Shown piece after piece: positions 26,751 to 35,539 of a stretch of DNA of 64,000 nt (positions are counted from its first letter, which is position 1; each line of letters begins with the position of its first letter). The notes beneath the pieces are model-generated. The model searched no databases and was not told the DNA's origin. It saw nothing but the letters and a program-made list of their open reading frames with translations. The translations under genes and the position numbers were made by a program. The stretch is from Nocardia panacis (GTDB taxonomy: Bacteria > Actinomycetota > Actinomycetes > Mycobacteriales > Mycobacteriaceae). Location: positions 180,692 to 244,691 of the forward strand of contig NZ_QZFU01000013.1 of NCBI RefSeq assembly GCF_003598715.1, read 5' to 3'.

Positions 26751-28562
26751 TCAGGGGTGTGCGGCGGGTTCGTGGACGGAGTCGACCGGGTCGGTGGCGT
26801 AGAGGCGGTCGATCTCGACGGCGTATTTGGCGGCGATCGGTTTGCGGCGCAGTTTCATGGTGAGGGTGATCTCGTCGCCGCCGGGTTCCCAGAAGGCGGG
26901 CAGCACGGTGAAGCGTTTGATCTGTTCGACGCGGGACAGGGCGGCGTTGCCCGCGGCGATACCGCGCGCGATCTCGGCGACGACGCCGGGTTCGGCGGCC
27001 AAGGCGGCGGGCGCGGTGTCGGTGAGTCCGTGTTGGGCGGCGTAGGGGGCGGCGGAGTCGGCGTCGAGGACGATCAGGGCCGTGTTGTAGGGGCGGGCGT
27101 CGCCGATGGCGGCGATCTCGCCGATCAGCGGGGTCGCGGCCTTCATGGCGTTCTCGATGTTGGCGGGCGACATGTTCTTGCCCGCCGAACTGATGAGCAG
27201 TTCCTTCTTGCGGTCCACCACGTGCAGGTAGCCCTCGGCGTCCTCGGTGAGGATGTCGCCGGTGTGCAACCACCCCTCGGCGTCGACCGCTTCGGCGGTC
27301 CGTTCCGGATCCTTGCGGTAGCCGCGCATGACCAGCGGGCCGCGGATGAGGAATTCGCCGTCCGCGCCGACGCGGGTCGACATGCCGGGCAGGACGCGCC
27401 CGACCGAGCCGAGCCGGATCTGCCCGGGCGGGCTGACCGAGGCCACGCAGCTCAGCTCCGACATGCCCCACACCTCCGAGATGGGGATCCCGAGCCCGTA
27501 GAAGAAGGCGAGGGTCCGCGCCGGGATCGGCGCGGCGCCCGACAGCGCCCACCGCAACTGATCGAGTCCGAGCTTCGCGCGCAGCCCCGACAGGACGCGG
27601 GCGTCGGCCTCGGCCCACGCGGCGGCCAGGTCCGGGTCCGGCGGGGTGCGGTTCAGGGCCGCTTCCGCGCGCCGCCCGGCGACCTCGAACGCCTCCTCGA
27701 GCGCCGCCTTGCGGGCGGGATCGGGTTCGCCCGCGACGGAGAATTCGATGGCGGCCTTGAACTTCTCCCACACTCGGGGGACCGCGCCCCAGATGGTGGG
27801 GCGGGTGTCGACCAGTGCGGCGGGCAGCCGGGTGCGGTCGGGGACGACGGTGAGTTGCACGCCGTGGATCTCGTGCAGGTACAGGGCGGTGAACCGGTCG
27901 GCCATGTGCGCCGAGGGCAGGTAGGAGGTTTGGCGGTCGCCGAAGCGCACGGGCATGACGGCGGTGAACGCCCGGTCCTCGGCGAGCAGGTTGGCGTGGG
28001 TGACCTCCACACCCTTGGGGTTGCCGGTGGTGCCGGAGGTGTAGACGAGGGTGGCGATGTCCTCGGCGCGCACCGCCCGCCATGTGGCCTCGAAGTCGAA
28101 GTCCGGTCGCGCCGACGCCGTCAACTCGGCCATGGTCAGTGTGCCGGGCAGAGCGGTGTCGGTCCGGTCGATGCGGACGATGATGTCGACGGGCACTCCG
28201 CAGCCCCGGATCCGTTCGACGTACTGTTCCTCGCAGAACACCACCTTGTTGCCCGCGTTGGCGAACACGTGGGCGAGCTGGTCGGGGGCCAGGGTGTTGT
28301 ACACCGAGAAGGAGGTGGCGCCGACGTGCTGCGCGCCGACCTCGATCGGATAGAACTCGACGCGGTTGGCCATCATGAGCGCGACGGTGTCGCCGCGGCC
28401 GACGCCGAGGCCCGCGAGTCCGGCGGCGACGGCGCGGACCTGGTCGGCGTAGTCGCGCCAGGTCAGGGTGTGGGTGTCGCCGACGGTGCGCACGGCGACG
28501 GCGGCGGGGTCTATGGCGGCGGTGGCCTGGAATGCGGCGCAGAGGGTGTTCGGTTCGGTCAT
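26751..28562 (-). CDS. Long-chain acyl-CoA synthetase (FadD-like)
   Basis: A 603-aa ANL-superfamily ligase. The P-loop reads LVYTSGTTGNPKGVEVTH. Further motifs are WGMSELSC, the ATP-binding aspartate in GWLHTGDI, and KELLISSAGKNMSP near the hinge. These match the bacterial FACS type that activates fatty acids with ATP and CoA. The frame is complete. It is followed at 72 bases by the DUF4157 gene on the same strand; functional linkage is not obvious. Confidence 0.9.
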   Translation of the reverse strand: MTEPNTLCAAFQATAAIDPAAVAVRTVGDTHTLTWRDYADQVRAVAAGLAGLGVGRGDTVALMMANRVEFYPIEVGAQHVGATSFSVYNTLAPDQLAHVFANAGNKVVFCEEQYVERIRGCGVPVDIIVRIDRTDTALPGTLTMAELTASARPDFDFEATWRAVRAEDIATLVYTSGTTGNPKGVEVTHANLLAEDRAFTAVMPVRFGDRQTSYLPSAHMADRFTALYLHEIHGVQLTVVPDRTRLPAALVDTRPTIWGAVPRVWEKFKAAIEFSVAGEPDPARKAALEEAFEVAGRRAEAALNRTPPDPDLAAAWAEADARVLSGLRAKLGLDQLRWALSGAAPIPARTLAFFYGLGIPISEVWGMSELSCVASVSPPGQIRLGSVGRVLPGMSTRVGADGEFLIRGPLVMRGYRKDPERTAEAVDAEGWLHTGDILTEDAEGYLHVVDRKKELLISSAGKNMSPANIENAMKAATPLIGEIAAIGDARPYNTALIVLDADSAAPYAAQHGLTDTAPAALAAEPGVVAEIARGIAAGNAALSRVEQIKRFTVLPAFWEPGGDEITLTMKLRRKPIAAKYAVEIDRLYATDPVDSVHEPAAHP

Positions 28563-28882
28563 CGGATCTCATTCGCTACGTTGTTGCCTTGCCGCCACGG
28601 TAGGCGGGTCGGTGCGCTGGGTGCTGCGGTTTCGCGGGATCGGCGCCGCCACCGGTCGGCGTTGTGCGCCTCCGGTGGCGAAACGCGGTGCGGCCGACGA
28701 TGTTTCGCGCCGAAGGCCGACCCGTTCCCGCGATGACGCGGGCGGGGTCCTCCGGTGCCGATCCCACCCGCCGGTCATCGGGCGATCGTACCGGATCACG
28801 TTGGGGCGCACTGGAATTCATTTGACTTCCGGTGCCGGGATCTGTTCGCGACGCGGGGCGGGAACTCGCCCGCCGCGAAACC
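28563..28882. other. Intergenic gap
   Basis: Lies upstream of the acyl-CoA ligase gene and downstream of the lipase gene. I see no gene, hairpin or repeat in it. Confidence 0.4.
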
Positions 28883-30040
28883 TCAGCGTCCGAACCAGCG
28901 GTCGATCTGGTCGACGCCGTTGGGCAGGAACGCGCACAGCAGGTGCTCGCAGGGGAATTCCTCGAAACGCACCGACGCGCCCGCCGCGGTCCAGGTGCGG
29001 GCCAGGGCGCGGGCGCCTTCGACGGGCACCCATTCGTCGAAGGTGCCGTGCCACAGGTAGATCGGCATCGTGGGAGTCTGCCCGCCCGCCTTCGTCTCGC
29101 GCAGGATGCGGTCGGCGACGGCGGTGGTGTACGGGTCGGTGGTGGTGAAGGCGCGCAGCGGGATCGGCAGGACCCCGAGGGCGGCGGCGTCGGCGCAGAA
29201 ATCGCGCACGAGAGCGCCCGCGGCGCGACCGGTGTCGGTGAGCAGGTCGAACGCGTCGGGATTGGCCCGCGCCAAGCCGAGGGCCGCCATCAGGTACAGC
29301 ATCGAGGCGGGCGGATGACCGTCCATCGTCTCGCGCAGCAGGCTCAGATCGGCGGGGGTGCCGCCCGCGACCGCGCCCGCCATCCGGAGTTCGGGGGCAT
29401 AGCGGGGTTGCAGTTGCGCCGCCCACACGGTGGCGATCGCGCCGCCGCTGTAACCGATCATCGCGGTCGGGCTGCCCGCGAGTCCGGCGGGCGGGAAGGC
29501 CAGCGCGGCCGTGATCCCGTCGAGGACCTCCCGCCCCAGGGTGGGGCCGTGCGCGTAGGCCATGGCAGGCCCCTGGTAGTCGGTCATGACGACGGCGTAC
29601 CCGCGCCACAGCAACTGCCGGGTGATATCGGGAACCTCGAGGCTGACGGACTCCACCAACTGATAGGACGGGTTGCATTGGCGGCCGAGCCCGTCGATGG
29701 CGTAATTGTTGGCCACCACGCGACCGTTCCAGTCGCGCGGTTTGAGCACGGTGGTCAACGCCGCGATGGGGGTGTCGTCGGCGGCGTCGCTGCGGAACCA
29801 CACCTGCCACGCCGACGCGTCGGTGCTCACCCCGAGGGGCGGCGCGAGCCGCACCGACCGCGCGCCCAGCACGGCGCCGCGCGGGATCGCGCTCAGATCC
29901 CCGAAATCCATGTCCAGGAAGCTGTCCCCGGTCGGATCCGGATAGAGCGCGTCGAACCGCCCCGGCTGCGCCGCCGACCCTCCCGCGGTCGCGACGAGCA
30001 GCACCAGGACGCCGATGGCCGACCACGCGCGCAGGCTCAC
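28883..30040 (-). CDS. Secretory lipase (LIP family)
   Basis: A 385-aa secreted esterase. GTG 30040 begins a signal peptide (SLRAWSAIGVLVLLVATAGG, then SAAQ). The nucleophile elbow is IGYSGGAI, with an Asp in HGTFDEWVP and a His in PCEHLLC completing a plausible triad. Two Cys pairs may form disulfides. This family is expanded in mycobacteria and nocardiae, where members hydrolyse triacylglycerol or host lipids outside the cell. Confidence 0.88.
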   Translation of the reverse strand: MSLRAWSAIGVLVLLVATAGGSAAQPGRFDALYPDPTGDSFLDMDFGDLSAIPRGAVLGARSVRLAPPLGVSTDASAWQVWFRSDAADDTPIAALTTVLKPRDWNGRVVANNYAIDGLGRQCNPSYQLVESVSLEVPDITRQLLWRGYAVVMTDYQGPAMAYAHGPTLGREVLDGITAALAFPPAGLAGSPTAMIGYSGGAIATVWAAQLQPRYAPELRMAGAVAGGTPADLSLLRETMDGHPPASMLYLMAALGLARANPDAFDLLTDTGRAAGALVRDFCADAAALGVLPIPLRAFTTTDPYTTAVADRILRETKAGGQTPTMPIYLWHGTFDEWVPVEGARALARTWTAAGASVRFEEFPCEHLLCAFLPNGVDQIDRWFGR

Positions 30041-30179
30041 GGCGCAGACAGTAACCGACCGTGCCGCGCGGGCACGGGATTTGCGCCGCCGCGACCGGCG
30101 GACGCGACGGAATGTGTTCGGCGCGTGGGGGTTCGACCCCGGCGGGCGAGGGCTCGGGGTGTCGGTTACCCTTTTGCGG

Positions 30180-30407
30180 ATGTCACGGGTCCTCACCAAG
30201 GAGCAGTACTTCACTGCGGCGCTCGAGGTGTTGGCCGAGTGCGGTTTCAAGGGGCTCAATATCGGGGTGCTGTGCCGGGGTCTGGGAGTGACCAGCGGCT
30301 CCTTCTACCACCATTTCGGCGGGTGGCCCACCTTCGTGACGGCGCTGCTCGAACATTGGGAGCGGCAGCAGGTGCTCATCCCTCATCCGAGTTGCTCGTC
30401 GAGGTAG
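30180..30407 (+). pseudogene. Truncated TetR-family regulator (HTH only)
   Basis: Seventy-five codons give a normal TetR DNA-binding domain: KEQYFTAALEVLAECGFKGL, then LCRGLGVTSGSFYHHFGGWP. The ligand/dimerisation domain is missing; after ALLEHWERQQVL the frame runs out of family and stops inside the 3' end of the convergent antiporter gene. A deletion at about 30380 is the simplest explanation. It diverges from the lipase gene, which it may once have regulated. Confidence 0.7.
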
Positions 30408-32254
30408 CACCACCGCCACGCCTCGCCCGGTTCGACGCTGCGCATGACCGGATGCCCGCTGGAGAGGTGGTGGCGGGTGGCATGGTTGCCGACCGAGGAA
30501 TCGCAGCAGCCGATATGCCCGCAGCCCAGGCACATTCGCAGATGCACCCAGGTCAGTCCCGCGTCGAGGCATTCGCGGCAGACGTCGGGTCCCACCGGGT
30601 CGACCACCAGCGGCGCGGCCCGCAGGTGGGCGCATTCGGCGGTGATCGGCGCGGCGAGGGTCTCGTCGCGGTCGTCGTCGGTCTCGGCGTAGCGGTCGAT
30701 CATCGATTCCTCGAGGTCGAGGCGGGCCAGCACGTATTGCAGGATCTGGTAGTCCGCGCCGCCCGCGTCGCGCACGGCGAGCACGGTCTCGCGTTCGGCG
30801 CGCAGCATGAGCAGGCGCAGTCGCCGGTATTCGGCGGTGGGAGTGGCGATCTCGGCCTCGGGGCGGCCCAGCCGCTCCCAGGCGGAGTTGGTGCGCCAGG
30901 TGAGTCGGTCGCGCAGCGAATCCACGACGGTGTCCGGGGTGTCGGGAGTGCGGTGCCGATCCAGCGCGGCCAGCCCGGCGGTGGTGGCCTGCTGCAGCAG
31001 GTTCGCCTTCTGCAGAGCGTCCTCGGCGCGGCTGGGTCCGCGCAGCCGCAGCCGCCGCACCAGCGGCGCGAGGGTGGTGCCCTGCACGAGCAGGGTGCCC
31101 GCGACCACGACCAGCGCCAACAGTTTCAACACCGGTAGTTGCGGGGTGTCGGCGGGCAGCAGCAGCACCGCGGCCAGGGTGACCACGCCGCGCATCCCCG
31201 CCCATGACACGATCGTCGCGGCCGCGTACCCGTTGTCGGTCTCGCCGGGGCGGCGCAGCAGCCGCGACCACGGGAACACCCACGCCGGTCGCGCCAGCAC
31301 CACCACCGCCCACACGGCGAGCACCGCCAGCACGAGGGTGCGATGGTCCAGGTCGGAGCCCCACGCCTGTTCCAGAATGGCCCGCATCTGCAGGCCGATG
31401 ATCAGGAACACCGCGCTCTCCAGAATGAACTGCACGGTGCGCCAGTTGGTGCGTTCGGAGATCCGGGAGGCCGCGCTCTGCCAGACCGGCGCGTTGTGGC
31501 CCAGGATCATCCCGCACACCACCACCGCGATCACCCCCGACGCGCCGATCGCCTCCGCGGGCAGGTAGGCCAGGAACGGCGCGAGGAACGACAGCGTGGT
31601 GTCCTGCACCGGGTCGCTGATCCGACGCCGCAGCACCGCGAGCAGGTAGGCCAGCGCGATCCCGATCGCCGCACCGCCGCCCGCCGCGAGCAGGAAATCC
31701 CCACCCGCCTGCCACACCGACACCGTGCCCGCCGTCGCCGCCAGCGCGGTCCGCACCGTGACCAGGGCGGTCGCGTCGTTGACCATCGACTCGTCCTCGA
31801 GGACGGTCACCACCCGGCGCGGCATCCCGATGCGGCGCGCGATCCCGGTGGCGGCGACCGCGTCGGTGGGGGCCACGATCGCGCCCAACGCGACCGCCGT
31901 CGCGAACGGCACCGGCAGGATCGCCCACACCACCGCCGCCACCGCGAACGCGCTGAACAGCACCAGCCCGACCGACAGCAGCGCGATGGTGCGCAGGTTC
32001 GCGCGGAAGTCGACCAGCGAGGTGCGGATGGCGGCGGTGTAGAGCAGCGGCGGCAGCAGACCCAGCATGATGATCTCCGGATCCGGATGCACCTGCGGCA
32101 CGAACGGCAGATACGACGCCGCCACCCCGGCCAGGGTCAGCAGCAGCGGTTCGGAGATCCCGAACCGGCGCGCCGCGCCCGCCAACGCCGCCGCCGACGC
32201 CACCAGCACCACCAACCCGACCGCGACATGCACTGTCGCATTCTGACAGAACAT
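30383..32254 (-). CDS. CPA1 Na+/H+ antiporter with C-terminal UBP zinc finger
   Basis: A 623-aa protein. About 12 membrane segments form the CPA1 exchanger (LTLAGVAASYLPFVP, ALGAIVAPTDAVAATGIARR, VLEDESMVNDATALV, SWAGMRGVVTLAAVLLLP). APTDAV and EDESMVND carry the ion-binding Asp residues. A helical cytosolic region follows, and then a UBP-type zinc finger from about residue 540 to the end (CAHLRAAP, CRECL, CLGCGHIGCCDSS, HATRHHLSSGHPV). Bacterial antiporters with this finger exist, but its ligand is unknown because bacteria lack ubiquitin. It sits alone. Confidence 0.9.
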   Translation of the reverse strand: MFCQNATVHVAVGLVVLVASAAALAGAARRFGISEPLLLTLAGVAASYLPFVPQVHPDPEIIMLGLLPPLLYTAAIRTSLVDFRANLRTIALLSVGLVLFSAFAVAAVVWAILPVPFATAVALGAIVAPTDAVAATGIARRIGMPRRVVTVLEDESMVNDATALVTVRTALAATAGTVSVWQAGGDFLLAAGGGAAIGIALAYLLAVLRRRISDPVQDTTLSFLAPFLAYLPAEAIGASGVIAVVVCGMILGHNAPVWQSAASRISERTNWRTVQFILESAVFLIIGLQMRAILEQAWGSDLDHRTLVLAVLAVWAVVVLARPAWVFPWSRLLRRPGETDNGYAAATIVSWAGMRGVVTLAAVLLLPADTPQLPVLKLLALVVVAGTLLVQGTTLAPLVRRLRLRGPSRAEDALQKANLLQQATTAGLAALDRHRTPDTPDTVVDSLRDRLTWRTNSAWERLGRPEAEIATPTAEYRRLRLLMLRAERETVLAVRDAGGADYQILQYVLARLDLEESMIDRYAETDDDRDETLAAPITAECAHLRAAPLVVDPVGPDVCRECLDAGLTWVHLRMCLGCGHIGCCDSSVGNHATRHHLSSGHPVMRSVEPGEAWRWCYLDEQLG

Positions 32255-32292
32255 TCCGCCCGGTTCGCGCCGCGATCGGCGATGCTGGAGCG

Positions 32293-33147
32293 ATGGACTC
32301 CTGGTATCCGCATCGCGGTCACCGCGTATACGTCCGTGAGGAGGGCGCGGCGGGTCCGGACCTGCTGTGCCTGCACGGATTCCCCACCTCCGGCCGGGAC
32401 TGGCGGGCGATCATGCCCGCGCTGCGGACCCGTTTCCGGGTGCTGGCGCCCGACATGCTCGGCTTCGGCCGCTCCGCCAAACCCCGCCACTACCCGTACT
32501 CGATCCTCGATCAGGCCGACCTGCACGAGAACCTGCTGCGCGCCAAGGGGATCCGCCGCGCGCACCTGCTGGCCCACGACTACGGCGACAGTGTCGCCCA
32601 GGAGCTGCTGGTCCGCGCCCGCGCCCGCGCCGCCGCCGGGGACCATTCACTGCGGCTCGCCTCGGTGTGCCTGCTCAACGGCGGACTGTTCCCCGAAGCG
32701 CACCATCCGCTGATCCAGCAGCGTCTGCTGGCGGGTCCGCTCGGCCCCGCCCTGTCGGCCCTCACCACCGAAACCCTCTTCACCCGCGCCCTGTCCTCGG
32801 TGTTCATCGATCCGCCCGAACCCGCCGAACTGCGTCGCGACTGGCTGCTGTGGTGCGCCCGCCACGGCCACCGCAACACCCACCGGCTGCTCGGCTACCT
32901 GGCCGAACGCCGCCGCTACCGCGCCCGCTGGGTCGGCGTGTTGGAGAACTCCGCCGTCCCACTGCGTTTCGTCTGCGGTCTGGCCGACCCGGTCTCCGGC
33001 AGCGATATGGCCGACCGCTACCGCCTGCTCGTCTCCGATCCGGATCTGGTCGCGTTCCCGGATGTCGGGCACTATCCCCAACTGGAAGCGCCGGGACGCA
33101 CCCTCGCGGCGTTCCTCGACTTCCACGACACCAGGGTCGATCCCTGA
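32293..33147 (+). CDS. Alpha/beta hydrolase (epoxide hydrolase/dehalogenase type)
   Basis: A 284-aa hydrolase. The oxyanion motif is LHGFPTSGRDW. The nucleophile is Asp in LLAHDYGDSVAQ, the epoxide-hydrolase/haloalkane-dehalogenase form. The acid lies near CGLADPVSG and the final His is in DVGHYPQLE. No signal peptide. It diverges from the antiporter gene with a 38-base gap. Confidence 0.85.
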   Translation: MDSWYPHRGHRVYVREEGAAGPDLLCLHGFPTSGRDWRAIMPALRTRFRVLAPDMLGFGRSAKPRHYPYSILDQADLHENLLRAKGIRRAHLLAHDYGDSVAQELLVRARARAAAGDHSLRLASVCLLNGGLFPEAHHPLIQQRLLAGPLGPALSALTTETLFTRALSSVFIDPPEPAELRRDWLLWCARHGHRNTHRLLGYLAERRRYRARWVGVLENSAVPLRFVCGLADPVSGSDMADRYRLLVSDPDLVAFPDVGHYPQLEAPGRTLAAFLDFHDTRVDP

Positions 33148-33184
33148 AATCCCTTGTCCGGCGCGCATCGGCCACCATGGGTCC

Positions 33185-33919
33185 ATGGTCACTCGGGACG
33201 AATTGGTTCGCGCCGCCGCGCGCGAGAACGCGCAGTGGTGCGAGGTGATGTGCCGGACGCACGGGACGGTCGGGGAGTTCGAGGCCGCCGTGTGGTCGAG
33301 TGCGCGTCGGACGCCGCCGCTGTATCCCGACGCGGTGACGTTGCGTCCGGAGGCGACCGCCGCCGAGGTTCTGGCGCGGATCGATCGCGAGTCGCCCGGC
33401 GCGTCGGTCAAGGACAGTTTCGGTTGTCTCGACCTGTCCGAGGCCGGATTCGGTGTGCTGTTCGAGGCGCACTGGATCCATCGGCCCGCGAGTCGACCGC
33501 GGCCGGCGACAGTACGGCCGTGGGTCCGTATCGGCGACGCGGAGTTGAGCGGGTGGGTGGCCGCGTGGAGCGGCGGTGAGCTGCCCGGTTGGGTGTTCCG
33601 GCCGGAACTGCTTGCCGCGGAATCCGTTTCGCTGCTGGGGTGCCGGGAGCACGGCCGATTCGTCGCCGGGGCGGTCGTGCATCGCGCCGGGCCGCTCGTC
33701 GGGGTGTCGAATCTGTTCTATGCGGGCATCCCGGCGGAGGACGCCTGGTCGGGGTGTCTGAACGCTATCGCTCGATGGTGGCCGGGCCACGCCGTCGTCG
33801 GCTACGAGCAGGGCGATGATCTGGCGGCGGCCGTCGGGCACGGGTTCGATCCGATCGGTGTGGTTCGCGTCTGGACGGATGTGGCTCGAGCGGGCGCGAA
33901 CGCCCACGATCGCGGGTAG
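33185..33919 (+). CDS. GNAT-like conserved actinobacterial protein
   Basis: A 244-aa protein. The C-terminal half resembles a GNAT acetyltransferase: FVAGAVVHRAGPLVGVSNLF, then VVGYEQGDDLAAAVGHGFDP and IGVVRVW. The N-terminal half (ENAQWCEVMCRTHGTVGEFE) is typical of actinobacterial hypothetical proteins of this type. The canonical acetyl-CoA loop is not clear, so activity is uncertain. It follows the hydrolase at 37 bases and may be cotranscribed. Confidence 0.75.
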   Translation: MVTRDELVRAAARENAQWCEVMCRTHGTVGEFEAAVWSSARRTPPLYPDAVTLRPEATAAEVLARIDRESPGASVKDSFGCLDLSEAGFGVLFEAHWIHRPASRPRPATVRPWVRIGDAELSGWVAAWSGGELPGWVFRPELLAAESVSLLGCREHGRFVAGAVVHRAGPLVGVSNLFYAGIPAEDAWSGCLNAIARWWPGHAVVGYEQGDDLAAAVGHGFDPIGVVRVWTDVARAGANAHDRG

Positions 33920-34113
33920 CGGACCGACCCGCCCCCTCACAGAGGCGGTCGAAGACCCACGTACTGGCCCGGATGCTCCTGCGCCGTGCGGGCGGTGCTG
34001 CGGTTCAACGCCCAGTTCGGTGCGACCAGGGCCTGGCAGGCGTGGCACCGCCACGCCGCCGACGCGGGCTGGGCCGTGTGACTTCGCTCCTCGGTCTTGG
34101 CACGGGGCGTCCG

Positions 34114-34713
34114 ATGCCGGAAGGTATTTCGGTGACCGTTTGCCAGACATCCTCCCGCGCCGAGCTCCACCCCGCGCTGGCTCGGAGGTTCAGTCCCGTC
34201 CGGTTCGACCCGTCCGTTGTGGTCGATTCCGGTCAGGTCGACACCTTGCTCGACGCGGCCCGCAGAGCTCCGTCGGCGGGGAATTCCCAGCCGTGGATGT
34301 TCGTGGTCGGACTGCGAGGCGACGAGGTGCACTCGCGAATCGTTCCCCATCTGGCGCGCAGCTCCGCGCGGTGGGCGCCCGCGGCCGCGCTGCTGGTGAT
34401 CAACCTCGCGCAGGTCCGTGTCGCGGACATGCCGGACTGGGAGTACTCCGAGTTCGCCCACTACGACCTCGGCCAGGCGGTCGCCCACATGACGGTGCAG
34501 GGACTCGCGATCGGTTTGGACGCGCACCAGTTCCGTGCCTTCGACCGGGAGGCGGTGGCCGCCGAATTCGCCGTGCCCTCGCACTGGGAGGTCACCTCGA
34601 TGACCGCCTTCGGGGTCGCGGACCACCTGCCCGGCGAACTGCCCTCGCCGGGCACCAGCCGGGACAGGCACGACATCGAGCGGATCACCTGGGCGCGAGC
34701 CTCATCGGTGTGA
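34114..34713 (+). CDS. Nitroreductase-family protein
   Basis: A 199-aa FMN-dependent protein. The FMN-binding signature ARRAPSAGNSQPWMFVV is clear, as is the dimer-interface part (YDLGQAVAHMTVQGLAIGLD). ATG 34114 is used; GTG 34132 has a better ribosome site (GGAAGG) and would remove six residues. It could reduce nitro compounds, quinones or flavin; the substrate is not evident. About 100 bases before it, a short frame (AVLRFNAQFGATRAWQAWHR) looks like the tail of a lost gene. Confidence 0.82.
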   Translation: MPEGISVTVCQTSSRAELHPALARRFSPVRFDPSVVVDSGQVDTLLDAARRAPSAGNSQPWMFVVGLRGDEVHSRIVPHLARSSARWAPAAALLVINLAQVRVADMPDWEYSEFAHYDLGQAVAHMTVQGLAIGLDAHQFRAFDREAVAAEFAVPSHWEVTSMTAFGVADHLPGELPSPGTSRDRHDIERITWARASSV

Positions 34714-34738
34714 GCGCGCCTCGGCCGTCACGTCCCGG

Positions 34739-34945
34739 TCACCGGGTCGAATCCGCGTCGGGAAAGAAGATCGCTTCGATGGGTCGGTCGAAGATCGCGG
34801 CGATGCGGAAGGCCAGCGGCAGGCTCGGGTCGTAGCGACCGGTTTCCAGGGCGTTGATGGTTTGCCGGGAGACGCCGAGTCGATCGGCGAGCATCGCCTG
34901 AGTCCAGCTGTGGCGCTCACGCAGAGCGCGCAACTGGTTCCTCAT
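34739..34945 (-). CDS. Small XRE-family regulator
   Basis: A 68-aa Cro/CI-type DNA-binding protein (LRERHSWTQAMLADRLGVSR, QTINALETGRYDPSLP, IEAIFFPD). This one-domain form is often paired with a small membrane protein. Its start overlaps the stop of that gene (ATGA), so both are made from one transcript. Confidence 0.88.
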   Translation of the reverse strand: MRNQLRALRERHSWTQAMLADRLGVSRQTINALETGRYDPSLPLAFRIAAIFDRPIEAIFFPDADSTR

Positions 34946-35358
34946 CGACGCCACCGGATCTGCCCGGCCACCACCCAACCCGTCATCCCGGCGCCGAAGA
35001 TGATCCACCCGCCGATGGGCAGCGTCGCGAACAGGCCGGCGATATCGAGCAGGCCGACGACCATCGCGGTGATCATGGCGGCGGCGAACCCGCCTGCCAG
35101 CCCGCGCAACAGCAGCAACCGCTGATAGTCGTCGATGCGGCCGATGTGACGCCACACCGCCCGCACTATCCACAGCGCGGGCAGCGCCGGGAGCACCGCC
35201 CACAGGTAGCGCCACGGGCTGTGCCCGTCCAGATTCCCCCAGAATCCCACCGCGGCGAGCACCACCAGATAGCCGATCATGCCCGGCCAGAAATCCCGCT
35301 GATAGGACCATGCGCGTGCCCGATCGCCCGCACTCCCTATGTAAAGCTCGCTTGTCAT
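34942..35358 (-). CDS. Small membrane protein paired with the XRE regulator
   Basis: A 138-aa protein with four hydrophobic segments (GMIGYLVVLAAVGFWG, YLWAVLPALPALWIVRA, LAGGFAAAMITAMVVGLL, LPIGGWIIFGAGMTGWVVAG). The ATG at 35358 follows TGGAG. Similar membrane-protein/XRE pairs are common in actinobacteria, and the membrane partner may sense envelope conditions; that is inference. Confidence 0.8.
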   Translation of the reverse strand: MTSELYIGSAGDRARAWSYQRDFWPGMIGYLVVLAAVGFWGNLDGHSPWRYLWAVLPALPALWIVRAVWRHIGRIDDYQRLLLLRGLAGGFAAAMITAMVVGLLDIAGLFATLPIGGWIIFGAGMTGWVVAGQIRWRR

Positions 35359-35539
35359 GACTCCAGTATCGAAACCGCGCCGATCTGCGTCAAGGAAACT
35401 TTCCCTCACCGGTGGGTCGACCGCAGCGGCACCGCACTTGGCGATCAGGCACAGCCCGGACGCTGCGGTCGAGGCGGGCGATCGCGAGCGACCAGCCGAC
35501 GGTGCGGCCCCGGCGGGCGCCCGCGATAGATTCCCGCTC

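Noticed and set aside
24631..28572. A single 1313-codon minus-strand gene
   Set aside because: The long open frame covers the acyl-CoA ligase in the wrong frame with Arg/Pro-rich nonsense. Only its last part is real, as the continuation of the DUF4157-PIN gene.
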